Assembly: GCF_937958535.1 (NCBI RefSeq)
Contig: NZ_CALGNQ010000272.1
Location: 1-10,792 of the forward strand
Length of the DNA stretch: 10,792 nt
From: an uncultured Georgenia sp.
GTDB taxonomy: Bacteria > Actinomycetota > Actinomycetes > Actinomycetales > Actinomycetaceae
Direction of reading: 5' to 3'
The position numbers and the translations under genes are program-made. Shown in pieces: positions 6,657 through 10,792 of the stretch. Below the pieces are notes generated by a model. It was given only the letters and a program-made list of their open reading frames with translations. It was not told where the DNA came from and ran no database searches. Numbering within the stretch: the first letter of the stretch is position 1; every line of letters begins with the position of its first letter.

Positions 6657-7565
6657 ATGAGCCGTGCGAGCCGATTGGCAGAGCCCTCGTCAGCCGGGGG
6701 TCTGGCAGGACCCCGGCTGTCCGTTGTCCCACGGCCGGTCGGCCCAGACCACGACGTCGCGCGGGAGCGGAGGAACGCCCTGGGCAGCTACCTGCAGGCG
6801 CGGCGCGCGCTCGTCACCCCGCAGCAGGCCGGCATCCCCGCCGTCGGCGTGCGGCGGGTGCCGGGGCTGCGGCGGGAGGAGGTCGCGATGCTCGCCGGCA
6901 TCAGCGTCGACTACTACCTGCGCCTCGAACGGGGACGCGACCGCAACCCCTCGGCCCAGGTGATCGAGGCACTCGCCCGCGTCCTGCGGCTCGACGACGA
7001 GCACGTCGCCCACCTGCAGTCCCTCGCGGGCCGGCCGCCCCGGCCGCCGCGGCCACGACGGGACGACGACGTGCCGGGCGCGACCCTCACGCTGCTCCAC
7101 TCCCTGCCGCAGCCGGCCTTCATCGAGGACGCGCACTTCGACATCGTGGCGGCCAACGCCGCCGCCCGAGCCCTGTCCCCGCGTCTCACCGAGGGCGGCA
7201 ACCAGCTGCGGGACATCTTCCTCGACCCCGAGGAGAAGGCGCTCCACCCGGACTGGGAGGACGCCACCGAGTGCCTCGTCGCGAGCCTGCGACAGGCCGT
7301 GGGCAGCGCCCTCGACAACCCTCGCCTCGGCGCGCTCGTCGCCGAGCTGCGAGACGCGAGCCCGCGGTTCCGCGAGCTGTGGGCACGGCACGACGTGCGC
7401 GCCCAGCGGCCCTCCGCGATCCGGATCGACCACCCCCGCGCCGGGCTGCTCACCCTCCACCGGGAACGGCTCGCCGTCAGCGGGACCGCGGGACTCGTGC
7501 TCGTGGTCCTGCATGCCGAGCCCGGCTCCTCCGACGCGGAGCGGCTCGCCCGGCTCACCGCATAG
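6657..7565 (+). CDS. Helix-turn-helix transcriptional regulator, MmyB-like ligand-binding type
   Basis: A 302-residue XRE-type DNA-binding regulator. The helix-turn-helix spans about residues 39-95 (LGSYLQARR... LRREEVAMLAGISVDYYLRLERGR), in the form typical of this group, followed by helices VIEALARVLRLDDEH. After a Pro/Arg-rich linker (126-138) comes an MmyB-like sensor domain (140-288), with marks such as FDIVAANAAARAL, QLRDIFLDPEE and FRELWARHDV. Family members usually begin near the 'LGSYLQARR' segment, so about 35 residues at the N-terminus are extra. The ATG at 6657 is the best start available, since codons nearer the domain are not ATG or GTG and a TTG at 6675 lacks support. No clear ribosome site precedes it. 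It lies back to back with the SDR and reductase genes, a common arrangement in actinobacteria, where such regulators control a divergent oxidoreductase or exporter. The ligand is unknown. Confidence 0.9.
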   Translation: MSRASRLAEPSSAGGLAGPRLSVVPRPVGPDHDVARERRNALGSYLQARRALVTPQQAGIPAVGVRRVPGLRREEVAMLAGISVDYYLRLERGRDRNPSAQVIEALARVLRLDDEHVAHLQSLAGRPPRPPRPRRDDDVPGATLTLLHSLPQPAFIEDAHFDIVAANAAARALSPRLTEGGNQLRDIFLDPEEKALHPDWEDATECLVASLRQAVGSALDNPRLGALVAELRDASPRFRELWARHDVRAQRPSAIRIDHPRAGLLTLHRERLAVSGTAGLVLVVLHAEPGSSDAERLARLTA

Positions 7566-7580
7566 GTGACGGGACCAGAC

Positions 7581-7592
7581 TGCCCCGGGGCA
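7581..7592. repeat. 12-bp perfect palindrome
   Basis: TGCCCCGGGGCA is a perfect palindrome, 16 bp after the regulator stop. Its half TGCCCC recurs in the neighbouring terminator stem (7603-7608), so alternative pairings are possible. Function is unknown. Confidence 0.6.
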
Positions 7593-7597
7593 CACGA

Positions 7598-7639
7598 CGA
7601 GGTGCCCCGCCCCGCTCGACGGCAGGGCGGGGCACCTCG
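7598..7639. terminator. Strong bidirectional hairpin terminator
   Basis: A perfect 15-bp GC-rich stem is formed by 7598-7612 (CGAGGTGCCCCGCCC) and 7625-7639, with a 12-nt loop. It lies between the convergent stop codons of the regulator (7565) and the Dabb gene (7646) and so can serve both transcripts. There is no T-tract, which is normal for hairpin terminators in high-GC actinobacteria. Confidence 0.8.
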
Positions 7640-7645
7640 GCGGGC

Positions 7646-8062
7646 TCAGGCGCCGTGCGGCGCCGGTGCGCCGCTCCCGCTGTAGTCGGGGACCCGCGAG
7701 ACGAGCTCGGCGATGTCCGGGTGCGCCGCGAACCGCCTCCGGTGGATGGCCTCGATCTTGACGGCGACCTGTGGATCGGGGTCGTCGGTGATGTCGAACG
7801 AGACGAACCTGTCGACGAGCGGCAGCCCGAACCGGTCGACAGCGAGGTGCGCGGGGTGGTTCATCATCTCCTCGTACTCCTCCAACGTCGCGAAGGAGGA
7901 GACGGCGGCGAAGTCGAAGTCACCGCCGACGTCACGCCCGAACGACCCGTTCGACGCGGGCGTGACCTGGCTGCCGGCCTCCTGGATCTGCGCGAGGGCG
8001 GACCGGACCTGCTCGGCGGGGACGTCGGGACGAAGGGACATGCGAACGATGTGGTGGATCAT
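7646..8062 (-). CDS. Dabb (stress-responsive A/B barrel) domain protein
   Basis: A 138-residue protein. Residues 1-95 form a Dabb ferredoxin-like A/B barrel: first strand MIHHIVRMSL, helix PAEQVRSALAQIQEAG, GRDVGGDFDFAAVSSF strand pair, EEYEEMMNHPAHLAV helix, and closing strand VDRFVSFDI. The Dabb fold is found in stress-induced plant proteins and in small cyclases or monooxygenase-like enzymes, and usually dimerises. No catalytic residue can be assigned here. The C-terminal 40 residues (VAVKIEAIHRRRF onwards) are an extension beyond the usual roughly 100-residue domain. The ATG at 8062 has GAGGAG 6 nt ahead and coincides with the domain start, so the upstream open frame to 8161 is not used. 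It lies 105 bp downstream of the MFS gene on the same strand and is probably the last gene of the hydrolase-exporter series. Confidence 0.85.
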   Translation of the reverse strand: MIHHIVRMSLRPDVPAEQVRSALAQIQEAGSQVTPASNGSFGRDVGGDFDFAAVSSFATLEEYEEMMNHPAHLAVDRFGLPLVDRFVSFDITDDPDPQVAVKIEAIHRRRFAAHPDIAELVSRVPDYSGSGAPAPHGA

Positions 8063-8167
8063 CGGGAACTCCTCGGGTGGGATGGCACTGGGGCGGGCGG
8101 GTCGGTCTGCGTGGTGGTGGGCGATGAGCAACGCTCCCTCTCGTCGGTCGGGATGAGGCACGGCCCG

Positions 8168-9571
8168 TCAGGGGGCGGGCCGGGTCGTGCCGCGGGTGGT
8201 CACGGCGAGGGCGAGGGACAGGACGACGGCGACGGCGGCCAGGGCCGCCCCGCCGAGGAAGGCCGCCGTGAAGCTCATGTCCGTCCCCGCGCCGGCGGAC
8301 CCGATCGCCAGGCCGGCGATGGCGGCAAGGCCCACCGCACCGCCCAGCTGCTGCCCGGCGTTGACGAGCCCGCTGAGCAGGCCGCCCTCGCCGTCGCCGC
8401 TGTCGCGGACCGCCATCGCCATGGCCCCGACCGCCCCCAGGCCCAGCCCGGTCCCCGTGAGCAGGAAGGCGCCCGCGTGCTGCCACGTGAACGCGGCCGC
8501 GGGATTGAGCGCGAGCCAAGTGATCCCCGCGAGCATGACGGCGAGGGAGAGGGGCAGCGCGCGGTGCAGCCCGATGCGGGCGGCGAGCAGGGGAGCGGTG
8601 GCGCTGCCGACGATGATCATGACGGCGATGGGGATCTGGCTCAGCCCGGCCGACAGCGCGCCCATGCCGAGGACGTCCTGCTGGTAGAGCGGGAGGAAGA
8701 AGAACAGGCTCGCCAGCGTCGCGCCGATGAGGACCACCACCGCGCTCGCCACGCTGACCTGCACCCGGCGGAACACACCGAGCGGCACGAGGGGGTGTGA
8801 CGCCCGGCGTTCGACGACGACGAACACGGCCAGTGCGGCGAGCCCGACCGTCAGCGCACCGACCGTGCGCGGTGCGTCCCACCCCGCACCCGCGGCCGTG
8901 ACGAGGCCGAGGGCGAGCGCGGAGATCCCGACCGTGATGCTCAGCGCGCCCGGGAGATCGAAGCGCCCGGTTCCGCGGGTGCCGGGCAGGAGCGTGCGTC
9001 GGACGAGGACCGCGGCGGCGAGTCCGAGCGGGACGGGCACCCAGAACACCGACCGCCAGCCGAGCAGCTCGGTGAGCGTGCCGCCGAGGAACACCCCGAC
9101 GAGGCTGCCGGCCCCCGCCGCCGCTCCCCAGACGCCCAGTGCGCGGGTGCGTTCGGCCGCCGAGGTGTAGAGCGCGAGGACGAGGGAGAGGGCGGCGGGG
9201 ATGGCGACGGCGGCCCCGATGCCCTGGCCGATCCGCCCGGCGATGAGCATCGGGCCGTTGAGGGCGAGGGCGGCCGACGCGGACGCGGCGACGTAGACGG
9301 ACATCCCGAGGAGGAACATCCGGCGGCCACCGAGGACGTCCGCGAGCCGACCGCCGAGCAGCATGAGGCCGGCGAGGGCGACGAGATAGCTGTTGGCGAC
9401 CGCGGCGAGCTCGGCCGCCGACAGGCCCAGCCCCGTCCGGATCGTCGACGCAGCGAGGTTCACCATCGCCGAGTCGAGGACGATGACGAACATCGAGGTC
9501 GCGAGGAGCCCGAGGGCAGCCCCACGCGGCAGACGCACCGCAGCGGTGATCGCAGGGGTGGTGACCGTCAT
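8168..9571 (-). CDS. MFS transporter, DHA2 (drug:H+ antiporter) family
   Basis: A 467-residue integral membrane protein with about 14 hydrophobic segments, as in the DHA2 branch of the major facilitator superfamily. Family marks are the LDSAMVNLA motif in helix 1 (32-40, motif D1), motif A GGRLADVLGGRR (73-84), the arginine-bearing LIAGRIGQGIGAA (109-121, motif B) and the antiporter motif C region GSLVGVFLGGTLTELLGWRSVFW (starting at 155). These predict proton-driven export of an organic compound; the substrate cannot be told from sequence. The ATG at 9571 has GGAG (9581-9578) 6 nt ahead. The frame stays open upstream to 9736, but that stretch is Pro/Arg/Ser-rich with no membrane segment, so it is not counted. 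It follows the hydrolase gene by 151 bp on the same strand. The gap contains a short inverted repeat (9635-9648) and a small hairpin (9696-9708) but no clear promoter. Confidence 0.93.
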   Translation of the reverse strand: MTVTTPAITAAVRLPRGAALGLLATSMFVIVLDSAMVNLAASTIRTGLGLSAAELAAVANSYLVALAGLMLLGGRLADVLGGRRMFLLGMSVYVAASASAALALNGPMLIAGRIGQGIGAAVAIPAALSLVLALYTSAAERTRALGVWGAAAGAGSLVGVFLGGTLTELLGWRSVFWVPVPLGLAAAVLVRRTLLPGTRGTGRFDLPGALSITVGISALALGLVTAAGAGWDAPRTVGALTVGLAALAVFVVVERRASHPLVPLGVFRRVQVSVASAVVVLIGATLASLFFFLPLYQQDVLGMGALSAGLSQIPIAVMIIVGSATAPLLAARIGLHRALPLSLAVMLAGITWLALNPAAAFTWQHAGAFLLTGTGLGLGAVGAMAMAVRDSGDGEGGLLSGLVNAGQQLGGAVGLAAIAGLAIGSAGAGTDMSFTAAFLGGAALAAVAVVLSLALAVTTRGTTRPAP

Positions 9572-9722
9572 GATGAGCTCCGAGCGGGGGAGCGGGCGCC
9601 GTCGAGCCGGGTGGGAGCCTGCTGCTCCGGGCGGGAGGTCGGGACCTCGGTTCGTGGCGAGCTGGTCGGTGCCATGGGAGCTGGTGGCCGCCAGGCCGGC
9701 AGTGCCGGTCGATGCCGGGCGG

Positions 9723-10616
9723 TCACCGTGCTGCACCGACGGCAGGTGCGGGAGCCCAAGCCCGCGACAGGAACCGGCGGATGAGCCCGGCCACCTGGTC
9801 CACCGCGCTCTCCAGGACGAAGTGCCCGCCGGGCAGCAGGTGGATCTCCGCGTCCGGGAGGTCGCGGGCGAAGGCGCGTGCGCCGTCGGGGCCGAAGATC
9901 TCGTCCCCCTCTCCCCAGACCGCGAGGAGGGGCACCTGGCTCTTGCGGAAGTACTCGTGCAGGCGGGGGTAGAGGTCCACGTTCGTCGCGTAGTCGCGAA
10001 GCAGGGCGAGCTGGATGCGGTCGTTGCCGGGACGGGCGATGAGCCGGTGGTCGTGCACCCAGGCCTCCGGGTCCACGAGGGAGAGGTCCGGCTCCCCGGT
10101 GACGTACTGCCAGCGGATGGCCTCGATGCTCAGCGCCTGGCGGATGGCGGCCTCCGTCGTGGGGTTCTGCTCGCGCTGGTAGGCGGTCACCGGCGCCCAG
10201 AAGCTCTGGACGAAGCCCTCCTCGTAGGCGTTGCCGTTCTGGGAGATGACGGCGGTGACCGCCTCCGGCCGGCGCAGCGCCAGCCGCCAGCCGATGGGCG
10301 CGCCGTAGTCCTGGACGTAGATCGCGTAGCGGTCGACGCCGAGGTCGGCGAGCAGCGCCTCGGTGATGTCGGTGAGGGAGTCGAAGGAGTAGGCGAACTG
10401 CTCGACGCTCGGTGCCGCGGAGAGCCCGAAGCCGAGGTGGTCGGGCGCGATGACGTGGAACTCGTCCGCGAGCAGCGGGATGAGGTGGCGGAACATGAAC
10501 GAGCTCGTCGGGTACCCGTGCAGGAGGACGAGGGTCGGTGCGGTCGGGGAGCCTGCCTCCCGGTAGAAGATCTCGTGCCCGTCGATCGTCCGGAAGCGGT
10601 GGTGGACGGTGGCCAT
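9723..10616 (-). CDS. Alpha/beta hydrolase with Asp nucleophile (epoxide hydrolase/haloalkane dehalogenase-like)
   Basis: A 297-residue alpha/beta-hydrolase fold enzyme. The oxyanion-hole motif is HGYP (33-36). The nucleophile elbow V-Q-D-Y-G-A gives Asp103, with acid Asp238 in WGEGDEIFG and His265 in GGHF, so the triad is Asp-Asp-His as in epoxide hydrolases and haloalkane dehalogenases rather than the Ser type. Between 130 and 225 lies a helical cap with the conserved NGNAYEEGF and W-x-x-D/H-rich segments of a widespread bacterial subfamily whose substrate is not established. The Trp after the nucleophile, used for halide binding in dehalogenases, is Tyr104 here, which argues against dehalogenase activity. 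The start ATG at 10616 has AAGGGG about 7 nt ahead. No signal peptide is seen. It is the first gene of the series with the MFS exporter and the Dabb protein, and it lies divergent from the regulator-like gene at the window edge. Confidence 0.9.
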   Translation of the reverse strand: MATVHHRFRTIDGHEIFYREAGSPTAPTLVLLHGYPTSSFMFRHLIPLLADEFHVIAPDHLGFGLSAAPSVEQFAYSFDSLTDITEALLADLGVDRYAIYVQDYGAPIGWRLALRRPEAVTAVISQNGNAYEEGFVQSFWAPVTAYQREQNPTTEAAIRQALSIEAIRWQYVTGEPDLSLVDPEAWVHDHRLIARPGNDRIQLALLRDYATNVDLYPRLHEYFRKSQVPLLAVWGEGDEIFGPDGARAFARDLPDAEIHLLPGGHFVLESAVDQVAGLIRRFLSRAWAPAPAVGAAR

Positions 10617-10620
10617 GGTC

Positions 10621-10649
10621 TAACCCCTTGTCTGGGTGATGGGTGGTTA
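10621..10649. promoter_or_regulatory. Candidate operator 1, TAACC-N19-GGTTA
   Basis: Inverted half-sites TAACC (10621-10625) and GGTTA (10645-10649) are separated by 19 bp. With one more base on each side it becomes CTAACC/GGTTAG (10620-10650). It covers the 5' leader and ribosome site of the hydrolase gene. The same arrangement recurs 52 bp to the right. Confidence 0.55.
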
Positions 10650-10654
10650 GGCTG

Positions 10655-10684
10655 ACGCTACGGGTGAGTTTCTAACCTGTCAAT
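10655..10684 (-). promoter_or_regulatory. Promoter of the hydrolase-MFS-Dabb series
   Basis: On the - strand a perfect -35 TTGACA (10684-10679), an 18-bp spacer and a -10 TAGCGT (10660-10655) are found. A transcript start near 10648 would give a leader of about 30 nt that contains the ribosome site. The -35 lies inside operator 2 and the leader overlaps operator 1, so a repressor bound there would block it. Confidence 0.6.
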
Positions 10685-10701
10685 GGCGCGCTGATGGGTT
10701 A
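10673..10701. promoter_or_regulatory. Candidate operator 2, TAACC-N19-GGTTA
   Basis: Half-sites TAACC (10673-10677) and GGTTA (10697-10701) again lie 19 bp apart. The symmetry is wider here: TAACCTGTCA (10673-10682) against TGATGGGTTA (10692-10701) matches at 8 of 10 positions. It includes the -35 of the hydrolase promoter and touches the -10 of the regulator gene. Confidence 0.6.
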
Positions 10702-10705
10702 CAGT
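10700..10705 (+). promoter_or_regulatory. -10 box for a leaderless regulator transcript
   Basis: TACAGT fits the TANNNT -10 pattern. The ATG at 10713 lies 7 nt after it, at the expected transcript start. No ribosome site is seen, which agrees with a leaderless mRNA, a common form in actinobacteria. No strong -35 is visible. Confidence 0.45.
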
Positions 10706-10712
10706 GGTCTCG

Positions 10713-10792
10713 ATGATCTCCTTCGCTGCCGACGAGGCGCTGCTCCTCGAGCTGCTCAACACCACCCCGGTCGAGCACGGGGTCCCGACCGA
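10713..10792 (+). CDS. N-terminus of a probable CGNR zinc-finger (ABATE domain) regulator, cut by the window edge
   Basis: Only 26 full codons are present. The sequence MISFAADEALLLELLNTTPV followed by EHGVPTD resembles the N-terminus of the ABATE domain of actinobacterial CGNR zinc-finger proteins, where an 'L-L-L-x-L-L-N-T/S-T-P' segment starts the domain. In the full family a C-terminal zinc finger with a C-G-N-R signature binds DNA; that part lies beyond the window, so the assignment is partial. The ATG at 10713 is preferred over an in-frame GTG at 10704 because the GTG would overlap the proposed -10 box. It lies divergent from the hydrolase series and next to the twin operators, so it is the likely local regulator. 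Confidence 0.65.
   Translation, partial: MISFAADEALLLELLNTTPVEHGVPT

Noticed and set aside
6569..8800. A long + strand open frame crossing the regulator, terminator, Dabb and MFS genes
   Set aside because: It runs through a strong hairpin terminator and several well-supported genes in other frames, and its product is Arg/Pro-rich without domains.
9635..9708. Inverted repeat GAGGTC-GG-GACCTC (9635-9648) and hairpin CCGGC-AGT-GCCGG (9696-9708) between hydrolase and MFS genes
   Set aside because: Both are short, with a 5-bp usable stem and no T-run or nearby promoter. They are within what chance gives in GC-rich DNA, so they were not called as terminator or operator.
9723..10616. Calling the hydrolase a haloalkane dehalogenase
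   Set aside because: The triad fits, but the halide-binding Trp next to the nucleophile is replaced by Tyr, so only the broad family is supported.
9393..10655. A + strand open frame opposite the hydrolase
   Set aside because: It is antisense to clear alpha/beta hydrolase motifs, has low-complexity composition and crosses the MFS-hydrolase gap.
1..10792. Search for CRISPR arrays, tRNA/rRNA genes, insertion sequences and attachment sites
   Set aside because: No regularly spaced repeats, cloverleaf sequences, transposase motifs or terminal inverted repeats were found by eye on either strand.

Overview
The window is very GC-rich and densely coded, with many GTG starts, strong G/C bias at third codon positions and GGAG-type ribosome binding sites. 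The gene families also point to a high-GC actinobacterium, perhaps a Micrococcales member such as a Cellulomonas or Cellulosimicrobium relative (inferred from style, not proven). I see no rRNA, tRNA, CRISPR array, transposase or phage gene.

Left part (1-5126). The 3' end of a + strand gene, possibly a transporter solute-binding protein, is followed by a small DUF1905-type gene. It converges with a long - strand gene for a short UvrA-like ATPase that lacks the UvrB-binding insertion (class II UvrA / DrrC-like). Divergent from this lies a + strand gene for a 426-residue, almost all-helical protein of unknown function, then a small DUF1877/YfbM-like gene.

Middle part (5243-7565). Two - strand genes overlap by 4 bp: a short-chain dehydrogenase/reductase (SDR) followed by an NADP/F420-reductase-like Rossmann protein. 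Only 50 bp separates the SDR start from a divergent helix-turn-helix regulator of the MmyB-like type, which looks like the local regulator of this redox pair.

Right part (7598-10792). A strong bidirectional hairpin terminator separates that unit from a - strand series transcribed in the order alpha/beta hydrolase, DHA2-type MFS exporter, Dabb-domain protein. Divergent from the hydrolase, and cut by the window edge, is the start of a gene resembling CGNR zinc-finger (ABATE-domain) regulators. The 96-bp region between them holds the most striking non-coding signal here: two inverted repeats of identical form, TAACC-N19-GGTTA, exactly 52 bp apart (about five helical turns). They bracket a good promoter for the hydrolase series and overlap the apparent leaderless start of the regulator gene.

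Taken together, the right half looks like two small regulator-plus-enzyme modules of the kind used to sense, modify and expel small toxic molecules. No complete new defence or biosynthetic system is evident. The best leads are the twin operators, the uncharacterised helical protein and the UvrB-independent UvrA.
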